Source of the DNA: Gymnopus androsaceus JB14
Lineage: Eukaryota > Basidiomycota > Agaricomycetes > Agaricales > Omphalotaceae
Direction of reading: 5' to 3'
DNA: 64,000 nucleotides
Assembly (NCBI GenBank): GCA_009733575.1
Contig: ML769485.1
Location: 62,001 to 126,000 of the forward strand
The notes beneath the pieces were generated by a model. The model was not told the DNA's origin. It did no database searches and worked only from the letters and a program-made list of their open reading frames with translations. Positions 13,310 through 23,232 of this stretch are shown one piece after another (position 1 is the stretch's first letter; the number at the start of each line of letters is the position of its first letter). The translations under genes and the position numbers were made by a program.

Positions 13310-13884
13310 GATCTCTTTATTATAGGTTCCTAGCTTAACTATATGGCTTTGCTTGCTCTCGATATTGCTGCTGTGCTTCATGTATTGTTGTTTGGTCTGC
13401 ATTTCTCTCCCCTCTTAGCGCTCATACTCATCATCATCCAAGACTTTCATCCTTCGACTCTCGCTCTCCGTTTTTATCTTCTCCCATCTTCTACACATTA
13501 CTTTATCGCCATTTTGGTTATTCGTCTTTCCTCTCCGCTCAGTTTTTCTTTCAAGTTCCTCTTCATCCCCTCGATTGTTCTTGATGACAGACAGATTCAC
13601 GATTGGATTGGGTCGATTTAATTGCTTGATTCCCTTTTTTGCGATACACTCCAGTCGTAAAATATATATCCGCATCTTCCAACCGTACGAATACTTGCTA
13701 TGACAGAGGATCTGTACGTATAAAATGTATAGTCTACCTGTAGAAGCCAAAAAATCGAAAAGTCTTTTCCGGCGCAATTCTAGAAGGTTAAGCACCAGCT
13801 TTTTGCGTGCACGGTGAAGAGTGTTGTATGAGAACGAAAAGGAGTGTAACCGCATACAGTACCCGTTCCCCACTTGTAAGAAAA
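13310..13884. other. Intergenic, shared 3' flank of convergent genes
   Basis: Lies between the ends of the SS18-like gene and F-box copy 1. Pyrimidine-rich near 13400-13600. I see no gene. Confidence 0.5.
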
Positions 13885-15467
13885 CTACACAAAATTAAAC
13901 CAGTCGAATCGATTAGCGTCCAACTCGGGAACAGATATGATTCTGTTATTATCCTTCATAAAGTAAAAATAAATCCGCTTAGCGGAGGTTAAGAGGATAT
14001 CAATCTCCAACGTTTTTAAGGGATGAAGACTAGCTTGGACTCGGTAGCTATAATAGCCAGGATTATTGAACATGTCGGCTTCAAGAACCGACGCGCATAC
14101 GAACTGCAATTTCAAGTGTTCGAGATCAGGAAGATCGTGGAGAACAGTTTGAAAGATGAAATCCTGTACACAAGTAAGTACTTTCTACCATTGGTAAGTG
14201 GAAAGTAGGAACACCGACTCACCAAAGATTTCTCTCTGCCAAGTGTACATTTGAAATGCGTCAGCTTGGGGCATGCCCTGGTGATCCAAGCAAAGAGCAA
14301 CAAAGACAGAGCGTAGCCAGTCAAGGATAACTGGCGAAGGGTCTTTGTATTTGCCAATTCACTGACCAAAGTTCGCTCCTCTTCTGGATTAAACAACATA
14401 TCTATGTCCAGACATTCAAGAGGAGGCGCATATTCAGTGCACAATTTGAAGTAATCCGATATATGGCCACAGAAATGCCTAAGGTTTGGAAGCAAGCCTA
14501 AGGGAGCTTTGAAACTTGGTTCGCCGATGTTAACCTTGAAGACCGATAGCTTTTCAATCTTAGGATGACGCTCAAGTAACTTTAAGGCGTTGCACTGCAT
14601 GAAATAACCACAATCATGAAGGAGAGGAAAGGTGAAATCCGGGTCATCCAAGACTCGTTGAATGGGTTCGCAAGATTTTGGGTAGAAGGAAGGCATCCGG
14701 ATCCCTTTGAGATTGGGGCAAGCTTTTGGAATCACTTCCAAAAGTCTCGCTATGGCCTCAGCTACGTAATTGAAATTCTTATTAAGTTTACCGCATTCCT
14801 GGAACTTTTTTCGCACTTACAAGTATCATTGAATCCATACACTTCCAAATAATTCAACGTTGGCGAACTGCGACATAATGATTCCTGTAAACACAAAGGA
14901 CCCGGACGAGAAACAACTAGCAATGCATCAGCGGAACCCACTAACAAATATATCCAAACTTTGTTGTTCCACAATGCATCTTATAACAAGCTGCCTGAGG
15001 TTTCCAAACTTGGTCGAGTTCAGCTTTCCAAGCACTTCATGAAGATGAATTTTGGGGAAACGGAGGGATAGACGACGTAGAGCGGCATGTTTAGCGACGT
15101 TGTTCAAAGCGGAATCTGCCTGTCTTCTGAACGAGTTTTCTCGAATGGTCTCCTGTTCCTGCCGTTCCTCCTCCCCCATATCCGAAGCCGGATAGAGCCG
15201 TAAAAGTGTCAATTCCAGGGTTTTGACAAACGACGCAGGATGAGGACCAATCAATGGTATCCTTTCATTTTCCAACAAAGCAACGGTGTCGATTTGTTTG
15301 TCCTCAGACTTCACGGATTCGTACAGACGACGATTGAACACATGGTAGCAGTTTTTCGATACGAGGGACAGATAAAACAAAGTTTTGGGGTCTTGAACCT
15401 CTCCGGAGATGAGGTCAAGAATTTCGTTGGGCAACGCGCTGAAACGATCCATTCGGATTCTATGCAA
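13885..15467 (-). CDS. F-box protein, tandem copy 1 (intact)
   Basis: 467-residue F-box protein, a presumed SCF ubiquitin-ligase substrate adaptor; the substrate is unknown. Exons on the minus strand: 15467-14946, 14884-14821, 14761-14223 and 14163-13885, which sum to 468 codons with stop. The F-box is at residues 8-50 (FSALPNEILDLISGEV, then LVSKNCYHVF). The rest is Leu-rich with irregular repeat-like segments (LNYLEVYG, LPNLRHF, CPKLTHFKC, LPDLEHLKLQF). ATG 15467 gives MHRIRMDRF; the second Met at codon 6 could also serve. One missing A before the terminator, relative to the sister genes, extends the C-terminus by three residues. It is the only one of three tandem paralogues with every exon in frame. 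Confidence 0.85.
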
Positions 15468-16170
15468 CTAGGAAATCAGAGTTGCCACTGAGATACATCC
15501 ATTCATCGACGTACTATAGTGTAGCAGATCGACTTATGAGCCAAAGACTCGAAGCTGGTGAGAAGGTAAGGTAGATCGTGTATGAACTGGCAGCGTGTCG
15601 AGAAAGTGGTTCAAAGCGCAATATAAGCGCCCAAGACCTTATTAGAGCGCCTAACTAACGCATAAGAAAACAGCCTTTTCAAGCACAAGCTGAACGTCCT
15701 GTTTTGGCCCGCCCTGCACGACGTGCTGAGCTGACGTCGATCGAGCCTTTCGATCCGCTAAGTTCGCTTGAATTGCTGCACCTAATGGACTACTAGGAGC
15801 ATCCGCATCTGATACCCTGTGTAACTTTACGGTTCGACTGAGCTTCCAAAGTCTGGAAAATGCAAAGAATTAAAGAGAATATGTATTAAGCTAAGCAATC
15901 GTGTCGATAACTAGTGGGGGGCCTCCCCACGGAAACGAGGGGTCCTTCAGCGTCCAACATTTTTGCATGCACACGGTGCACACAAGGTGGTGAGGAAAGG
16001 ATGAACTCTGAGCCTGGGCTAAACTTGAGTGGGTAGACGCAGCCTGCAGTGTACGTCCAATCGAGCGAAGCAAACTTATCCGCAGGTTCCAGAGGTCAAA
16101 CCGCCGATTTCGAAATTAAAGTTGGTAATGGAAAATAAGTGAGAGAGTGCTTGCAAGAAACTACACAAAA
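15468..16170. other. Intergenic region between F-box copies 1 and 2
   Basis: Holds the promoter side of copy 1, including the shared element at 15623-15633. Beyond that I see no gene. A 60-codon frame at 15891-16073 is unsupported. Confidence 0.5.
15623..15633. promoter_or_regulatory. Shared upstream element ATAAGCGCCCA (F-box copy 1)
   Basis: The 11-mer ATAAGCGCCCA lies about 156 bp upstream of the ATG of F-box copy 1. Identical 11-mers occur upstream of copies 2 and 3 and of the FGGY kinase, always in the same orientation relative to the minus-strand gene. A regulatory role is inferred from recurrence only. Confidence 0.4.
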
Positions 16171-17780
16171 TTAAAACCAGTCGAATCGATTAGCGTCCAA
16201 TTTGGGAGCAGGTATAATTCTGTTATTATCCTTCATAAAGTAAAAACATTTCCACTGGGCCCGCTGAGCACATATAACGAGGATATCAATCTGCATCGTT
16301 TTCAAGGGATGTCGGCTAGCTAGAACCTGGAAGTAGGAATTCTGGAACATGTCGGCTTCAGGATCTGATGCGTGTCGAAATTGCAATCTCAGGTGCTCGA
16401 GGTTAGGAAGATTGCGGAAAATGGTTGAATAGATCAAATCCTGTATAGCAGTAAGTATACCAGATGGGTACGGGGAAAGTTGGACATCGACTCGCCATGG
16501 ATTTCTCGTTGCCAAGTGCACACTTGAAGTGCGTCAGCTTGGGACATGCCTTGGTGACGGAAGCAAGGAGCACCAAAGACATGGTATTCATTGAGTAGTC
16601 GGTTAGGTCTAACTGACGAAGTGTCTTTGCATTTGCCAATCCATTGACCAGATCTAGCTCCTCATCTTCTGGATTATACCGATACACATTTATCTCCAGG
16701 CATTCAACAGGAGGTGGATGTTTAGTGCATAATTTGAAGTAGTCCGATTATCGATATATAGCCACGGAAATGTCTAAGGTTTGGAAGCAAGCCTAAGGGA
16801 GCTTTGAAACCTGGATCGCCGATGTTAACGTTTGAAACCTGTAGCTTTTCAATCTTAGGATGACGCTCGAGGAATTTTAAGGCGTTGCACTGCATGAAAT
16901 CATTGCAATGACAATTATCGAGGAGAGGAAAGGTGAAATTCGGGTCATCCAAGACTCGTTGAACAGGTTCGTAAGATTCTGGGTAGAAGCTAGTAGACAT
17001 CCGGATCCCTTGGAGATTGGAGCAAGCTTTGGGAATCACTTCCAAAAGTCTTGCTACGGCCTCGGCTATGTATGCAATTGAAATTCTCTGAGTTTATCGC
17101 ATTTTTGAATATTTTCGTACTCACGACTATCATTCCATTCGTCCCAGTGCAATTCCAAATGATTTAATGTTCGCGAACTGCGACATAATGATTCCTGTAT
17201 ACACAGAGAACGATGAGAAATAATTAGCAGTACATCGACTGAGTCCAGGACTGACGAATATATCCAAACTTTGATGTTCCAGAATTAGGCATCTGACAGC
17301 AAGATGCCTGAGGTGTCCAAGCTTGATCGAGTTTAGCTTTCCGAGCCCTTTATGAAGATGAATTTTGGGGAAACGAAGGGATAATCGACGTAGGATGGCA
17401 TATTTAGCGACATTATTCAGAGCGGAATCCGCCTGTCTTTTGAATAAGTTTTCTCGAATGGTCTCCTGTTCTTGCCATTCCTTCTCCTCTACATCCCACT
17501 CTGGATCGAGCGGAAAAAACTCCAGCTCCAAGGTTTTGACAAAGGACGCAGGATGAGGACTGGTCAATGGTATCCTTTCATTTTCCAACAAAGCAAGAGT
17601 GTCGATTTGTTTGTCACCAGACTTCACGGATTCGTACAGGCGACGACTGAACACATGGTAGCAGTTTTTCGATACGAGAGACATATAAAACAAGCTTCTG
17701 GGTTCTTGGACCTCTCCGGAGATGAGATCAAGGATCTCGTCGGGCAACGCGCTGAAACGGTCCATTCGGATTCTATGCAA
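16171..17780 (-). pseudogene. F-box protein, tandem copy 2 (frame-disrupted)
   Basis: Close paralogue of copy 1 with the same four-exon plan: 17780-17256, 17194-17125, 17065-16496 and 16440-16171. Exon 3 carries a 7-bp insertion (TATCGAT, near 16748-16755) absent from copies 1 and 3. It shifts the frame and stops translation within about a dozen codons; removing 7 bp restores phase to the last exon. The donor of intron 3 is GC (GCGAGT) where the sisters have GTGAGT, so splicing there may be weaker, though GC-AG introns exist. The F-box (residues 8-50) and exon 1 are intact, so a truncated F-box protein of about 300 residues could still be made. Other genes in the window show likely sequence errors, so this call is not certain. 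Confidence 0.7.
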
Positions 17781-17926
17781 CTAGGAAAGGAAATCAGTGT
17801 TGCCACTGAGACAAATCCATTCATCGACGAACCTATGTTGTTAGCAATTCGACCTCTGAGCCAAAAATCCTGACACGTGGCGTGTAATAAACCGAGAGTT
17901 GGTTTAAAGTCAAGACGCGACGCGGT

Positions 17927-17937
17927 ATAAGCGCCCA
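17927..17937. promoter_or_regulatory. Shared upstream element ATAAGCGCCCA (F-box copy 2)
   Basis: Second copy of the 11-mer, about 147 bp upstream of the copy 2 ATG. The flanks (GGTATAAGCGCCCAAGACCTT) resemble those at copy 1, as expected if promoter and gene were duplicated together. Confidence 0.4.
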
Positions 17938-18206
17938 AGACCTTCAACAAGTGCCCAACCAACGCGCAAGAGTTTTCATTGTTCAGAACAGCATTCTGCG
18001 AATCTGAACCTGAAATGAGCTCATATGTAAATTCTCGACTGAACTCCTCCTTTCAAACTTCGCTTGGGTTCACTTATAGTCGGGACTGATCTCTTTCAAC
18101 AGCTCGGTCCAGAAAATAATCGAAAAGCAGCCATTTAAATTATATAGAGAGTAAGCAATTGGAACCTTGGTGGTAAGTGAGAGTCCTTGTGAGAAACTAC
18201 ACAAAA

Positions 18207-19808
18207 TTAAAACCAGTCAAATCGATTAGCGTCCAATTTGGGAGCAGGTATGATTCTGTTATTATCCTTCATAAAGTAGAAAAATTCCCACTTGGTCTGC
18301 TCAACGCTGTCTATGAGAATATCAATCTGTAACGTTTTCAAGGGATGACGGCTAGCAAGGCCTTGTAAGTGGGAACTATAGAGAATCTCGACGTCGGGAT
18401 CTGATGCGTATTCGAATTGCAATCTCAAGTGCTCGAGGTTAGGAAGACTGCGAAAAATGGTTGAATAGATCAAATCCTGTATAGGAGTAAGTAAGAATAC
18501 CAGATGGGTAGGTGGAAAGTTGGAACATTGACTCACCATGGATTTCTCGTTGCCAAGTGCACACTTGAAGTGCGTCAGCTCGGGGCATGCCTTGGTGATG
18601 GAAGCAAGGAACACCAAAGACACTGTAGACTTTAGGTAGTCCGTTAGGGCTAACTGGGTAAGTGTCTTTGTATTTGCCAATCCATTGACCAAACAAAGCT
18701 CCTCCTCTTCCGAAAGCCGATGCAGGTTTATCTCCAGACATTGAACAGGAGGTGGACGGTTGGTGCACAATTTGAGGTAATCCAATGCATAGCCATGGAA
18801 ATGCCTAAGGTTCGGAAGTAAGCCCAAACCGCCCATGCTAATCATTGAAACCTGTAACTTTTCAATCTTAGGATGGCGCTCGAGGAACTTTGGAGGCGTT
18901 GCACTGCATGAAATCATGGCAACGACAATCATCGAGGAGAGGAAATGTGAAATTCGGGTCATCCAAAACTCGTTGAAGGCGTTTGCAAGATTCATCTTCG
19001 TCGGTCAAATGTATGTGTATTGTTTGAAGATTGGGACAAGCTTTTGGAATCACTTCCAAAAGTCTTGCCGTGGCATCAGCTATGTAATTAAAATTCTTTG
19101 AGTTTACCGTACTTTTGGATAGATTTTTTGCACTCACAAGTATCCTCGAATACACGCCAGTTCAATGTCAAATAATTCAATGTTGGAGAACTGCTACATA
19201 ATGATTCCTGTATACACAGACGGTGACAGAAGGATGAAAAACAATTAGCGATGCGTCACTAACGGAAATCAGGACTGACGAATATATCCAAACTTTGATG
19301 TTCCAAAATTGGGTTTTTGATAACAAGCTGCCTGAGGTGTCCAAACTTGGTCGAGTTCACCTTTCCGAGCACTTCGTGCAAGATGAATTCCAAGAAGTTG
19401 TAGACGACGTAGAACGGCATGTTTAGTGATGTTATTCAAAGCGGATTCTGCCCGTTTTTTGAATAAATTTGTTCGAACGGTCTCCTCTTCTTGCCATTTC
19501 TTCGTCTCCAGATCCGGATTTGGATTGAGCGGATAAAACGGACAAAACTCCAGTTCCAAGTTTTTGACAAACGACGCAGGATGAGGACCAGTCAATGGTA
19601 CCCTTTCATTTTCCAACGAAGCAACAGTGCCGAGTTGTCTGTCTCCAGATTTCACGGATTCGTATAGGCGAGGACTGAACACATGGTAGCAGTTTTTCGA
19701 TACGAGAGACAGATAAAACAAGCTTCTGTAGTCTTGAACCTCTCCGGAGATGAGATCAAGAATCTCGTCGGGCAACGCGCTGAAACGATCCATTCGGATT
19801 CTATGCAT
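18207..19808 (-). pseudogene. F-box protein, tandem copy 3 (frame-disrupted)
   Basis: Third paralogue. Exons: 19808-19280, 19207-19138, 19079-18537 and 18476-18207. Aligned by eye with copies 1 and 2 it has one extra base in exon 1 (near 19379, where copy 1 reads CATGAAG) and one in exon 3 (near 18893, CTCCAAAGTTCC against CTTAAAATTCC). Each shifts the frame by +1. Between the lesions the expected F-box/Leu-rich protein reads normally, and intron 3 has a regular GTGAGT donor. Small in-frame deletions are also present. It is either a decaying copy or a gene damaged by consensus errors. The F-box at residues 8-50 is intact. Confidence 0.7.
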
Positions 19809-19987
19809 CTAGGATGTCAGAGTTGCAACTGAGATACATCCATTCATCAACGAACCTATGCGTTAGCAATTCGACCTCAGAACCAAAGTGCTCGAAATTT
19901 AGTGAGAAATTGAGGCAGAGCGTGCAATGAACCGGATGTGAAGAGTTGGTTCAAAGTTCAAAGTTCAAAAACAAGACGCGGTGCGGT

Positions 19988-19998
19988 ATAAGCGCCCA
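19988..19998. promoter_or_regulatory. Shared upstream element ATAAGCGCCCA (F-box copy 3)
   Basis: Third copy of the 11-mer, about 180 bp upstream of the copy 3 ATG and about 50 bp before the divergent SH3 gene starts, so it could serve either gene. Confidence 0.35.
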
Positions 19999-20047
19999 GA
20001 TAAACGAATGCCATTTATGGCGCCGATCAGCTTTGTCCTGAACAGCG

Positions 20048-20856
20048 ATGGTCTTTTCTAATCTAAACGACCAGGAAAAGAATTCCTTCTTCTCTCTCCT
20101 AGATGAGTACGTTCTCTTGCTGGCTCATCGAATAGCAAGATTGATCCTGCTATGGTAGATACTTTCAGTCTCGCCCTGAACTTGCCGCCAAATTACAAGG
20201 CGCTGGAGGCGACGATGTCCGGCAAGTTGCTGGACGTGTAGCCGCTGCAGCCTCAGCATTCGGCAGCAGCAATGCACCTCCGCCTGCTCGAAGAGCACCC
20301 GCAAAAACTATAGATCCACCGGCCGGTTTGCTCTCAAAACAAGTGATCATGATTTCCCGTGTAGATTGCTATTGCTCAAAAGCAATCTCTGATTTCTTTT
20401 GATAGCGAATAGGCGACGTGGATACATCCTCAAAGAAGAATATGCTTGTCTCGGGCCTATCCAGAAAACAACCAACTACGAATTCAATGCCCACCATTCC
20501 TTCCGCTTTTGCGGCCAAGAAGAGCAGCTTTACCAATCGAGAACCGGAACCAGAGCCAGAGTCAAAGGAGCAAGGAGAATGGGCAGAGGCATTGTATGAT
20601 TATGATTCACAAGTGAGTTATCCCTTAATTCTTCTTATACCAAGGGTCTGACCATTCTACTCTGTGGTCGCTCAGGATCCTGCGGATCTGCAAATTCGCG
20701 CCAACCAGAGAGTACTTGTTACTGAACGAACATCGGACGATTGGTACGCTTGATTCCTGTCTTATATACTGTATATTAACACGAAATTACAGGTGGAAAG
20801 GCGAAGTGGATGGTCAAAGTGGGTTATTCCCTGCTGCATACGTCAATTTGCTGTAA
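20048..20856 (+). CDS. SH3-domain protein, LSB1/PIN3-like
   Basis: 193 residues in five exons: 20048-20106, 20159-20342, 20406-20612, 20676-20743 and 20793-20856. All introns are GT-AG and the exon sum is a whole number of codons. The N-terminus (MVFSNLNDQEK, FFSLLDEYFQSRPEL) resembles small fungal SH3 proteins of the Lsb1/Pin3 type. A linker rich in A, P and S follows. The SH3 domain is C-terminal, about residues 138-193: ALYDYDSQ, the DDWWKGE tryptophan pair, and GLFPAAYVNLL. Such proteins bind proline-rich actin regulators (WASP/Las17) at cortical actin or endocytic sites; that role is inferred from family. It is divergent from F-box copy 3, 239 bp away. Confidence 0.85.
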
Positions 20857-21056
20857 AGCTCTTTCCTTGGTATTCTATTGCCCATTAGTATCTCCGTTAA
20901 TACATACGAAATTTCTGATGCTGCGCGAAGTTAGAACTTTGCTAAATTACAAAAACCGCGCAGAAGCCTTCGACTAGATTTCTTTGAGGGTAAGACGCGC
21001 CAATGTGTACGCACTGGAGCCAAAAAGAAAACAACGCAGTCTTCGCAGATCCTCTA

Positions 21057-21159
21057 CGACGCCAGCAGGGTTCGAACCTGCGCCCTCAAAGAGGAACAGA
21101 TAATGAACTCTTGCCATTCTGATTCAAATCTGTCGCCGTAACCACTTGGCTATAGCGCC
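21057..21159 (-). tRNA. tRNA-Ser (UGA anticodon) with intron
   Basis: Read on the minus strand it folds as a type II tRNA: acceptor stem GGCGCTA with TGGCGTC (two G-U pairs), D stem GCC/GGC, anticodon stem ACAGA/TCTGT, long variable arm CCTC-TTT-GAGG, and T arm GCAGG-TTCGAAC-CCTGC. The anticodon loop reads TT-TGA-A, so UGA (serine), which fits the long variable arm. A 21-bp intron (21102-21122) sits one base 3' of the anticodon, the usual nuclear position. The discriminator base is G, as in eukaryotic tRNA-Ser. Confidence 0.93.
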
Positions 21160-21607
21160 GACGGCCAATATAGCCCCTTTAGATTTATCATGTATATCTT
21201 CCTGATTTAATTTCCCTTTCAGTTCTTGCATCTCAGTGAATTGAAAACAACAGAATTATATTGATAAACGGAAGACATATAGAACTCCAAAGAGTAACTA
21301 GTAAGAAGGAAAGAGACAGACAAGACAAAAGACTCCGAAGAGGCAGAGTAGTTGGATACTACGGACTATACGAATTGTAAGACAGTAGTTGGATACAACT
21401 GATGATAGTACAAGAGAGAAAATCAATGGAACAAAAAAGGCAAGATAGAAAACTTGTTTGGAATAAAGATATGACCTACTTTAGAAACAGTAAGACGAAA
21501 AAAAGAAAACGAAACTTTTTTTTTTTTGATGTAAATTACCCAAAAACGTCAACGGTATATGAGATCCTCAGCATACCCAAACAAACGAACAACTCAAGAG
21601 GGGTCTC
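21160..21607. other. Intergenic region
   Basis: AT-rich, A-rich on the plus strand, downstream of the bZIP gene and upstream of the tRNA. I see no gene. Confidence 0.5.
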
Positions 21608-22660
21608 CTAAGCGTTCGTCGCCGGCAGGAAGATATTGTGTGCCCTGAGGGCCGCTTCGAGAGCATCCGTTTTCACCTTCAACATCTCGTTCTCCGTCTC
21701 CAGATCCTTGACACGAGTCTCAAGGAACTGTTGGTGCTCAAGCTTCCTCTTTCGACTCTTTCGAGCTGCCAGAGTGTTCTGACGACGCTTCCACTCGATG
21801 ATTTCCTTCTCAGTGGCGTTGAGCGGTGGCTGTTCTTCAGCATCCGCGTCAACCGGAGGAGATCCCGCCTTACTATCCTCGTCACCAAATGCCTGCGTCC
21901 TCGAGCGCTTTCTCTTCTGTGACTTGAGAAACGCTGCGGGGAGCTCCTTGCGAGAGGTCGCGGAAGGAGTAGCATAGTTGCGCCCTTGGATAGGAGCATC
22001 AACAGGAACGAGGGAGTCGGGAGTGATATTCTTCCGGGTGCCTGTAGCAGCAGACTTGCGGCGAGAAGCCGCAGCCGCCTTGCCTGCCTTGAGAGCAGGA
22101 GCAGACGCAGGCGGTGCCGCTGCAGGAAGGGCAAGAGAAGTTGGATTGACAGCATCGGGAGAAGGTGCAGGCGCCGGTGCAGATTTCGGCAGCTCGTACA
22201 TCTGAGAGAAAGCTTCCTGTGCGACCTCCGGTGATTCGAGGAGCTGATACATGGTCATCGCTCCGTCGTCAAACAATGGAACGCCACTGTATTCAGAAAA
22301 CATTCCAAAGTCATCGGATAGGTCGTTCATGATCGGAGTGTCAAGGTTAGGAGAGAAGGGCGAGTCGTCGATGGGCGACATATTGAGGTCGTCGCAGGGA
22401 GATAGTGAAGGGGAAACAAGGAAGTCATCGAAGCGGGCGGACTTTTGGAACTCGGGGGAGGCTTTGGCAAATCAACGATTGTACAACGAATGATAGGTGA
22501 CAAAATATTTACCTAGTAGCGTATTGACCATGCTAGAAAGCTGGTCTAACGGTATAGCCTGAGCTGCCGGCTGGGCAGCTGAGGCATCCGCCATTGTCGA
22601 GGTTGGTAAAGTGTCTTCGGGCATTGGACTGGTGGAAGACTTTTGTTGGATAGTAATCAT
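21608..22660 (-). CDS. cpc1: GCN4/CPC1-type bZIP transcription factor
   Basis: 333-residue bZIP in two exons, 22660-22513 and 22461-21608, with a 51-bp intron. The basic region WKRRQNTLAARKSRKRK has the N-x-x-A-A-R-K-S-R signature of the Gcn4/Cpc1 class. The leucine zipper follows at the C-terminus (LETRVKDLETENEMLKVKTDALEAAL). The middle is acidic, A/P-rich activation-like sequence with a bipartite basic patch (KSQKRKRSR). This class activates amino-acid biosynthesis genes under starvation. ATG 22660 is chosen as the first in the main frame; 22624 and 22594 are in-frame alternatives. The leader has a 3-codon uORF and a 75-residue uORF overlapping this start, the arrangement expected for translational control by eIF2alpha phosphorylation. 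Confidence 0.88.
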
Positions 22661-22760
22661 TGTTAAATACTGGCGATGGAGCGATAAATACTCGATAATC
22701 AATACAGGCAGAAGGAAAAGTCGATCTTGTGTTTTTCGAGGACGTTGGGACGGAGGCCAT
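22533..22760 (-). promoter_or_regulatory. Overlapping inhibitory uORF (uORF2) of the bZIP gene
   Basis: ATG at 22760 opens a 75-residue frame out of phase with the main frame. It ends inside exon 1, past the main starts at 22660 and 22594. A ribosome starting here would bypass the bZIP start. This matches the role of ATF4 uORF2 and of the inhibitory uORFs of fungal cpc-1/GCN4. The transcript start was not observed. Confidence 0.6.
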
Positions 22761-22798
22761 GATGGGCAACTAGGTCAGAGTGAATCTGACGAGACAAT

Positions 22799-22810
22799 TT
22801 AGGGAGACAT
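22799..22810 (-). promoter_or_regulatory. Three-codon uORF1 of the bZIP gene
   Basis: ATG TCT CCC TAA: a minimal uORF ending 39 nt before uORF2 and 139 nt before the main ATG. A short permissive 5' uORF followed by a longer overlapping uORF is the known delayed-reinitiation design. A further 6-codon uORF starting at 22865 exists if the leader extends that far. Confidence 0.55.
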
Positions 22811-23232
22811 AGTTAAGAAGAGTTAAAAGCTTGAAAGAGATCTTTCAAGTGAAGTGCTGGTCCATTGGAAATAGACTGAGTGCGTTGGAGACGCAGGAAA
22901 TTACAATCGAGCGGGCATTCTTGCTGTTGTAATGGTGGTTGTGAAGAAAGATGGGAATGGGGGCTATGCCCTGCGACACAAGAAATTTTGCTAAATTGTA
23001 ACTCCGAAGCGTCCGATGATCCGAAATTAATCATAGCTGTATAAGTATTAGCCCCGAGTATTAGCCCCGCCAAGTTCCGACTACTAGGCGACTAGCCACC
23101 GATAACCGCGCTTTGGCCTTTGGTTTGGCTTCAGTATTGGCTGGACAAGCTTTCCATAGTACTCGTACTCATACGCATATTCTAATTCTAGGGAATCGTA
23201 TTCCTAATCATACAAATGGGGTATTACTTTTT
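22811..23232. other. Intergenic region between bZIP and FGGY kinase
   Basis: bZIP leader/promoter on one side and 3' end of the kinase on the other. No additional gene seen. Confidence 0.5.

Noticed and set aside
16060..16100. TTATCCGCAGGTTCC resembles the 3' end of 18S rRNA read in reverse.
   Set aside because: Only about 12 bases match; the neighbouring conserved 18S sequence and ITS are absent.
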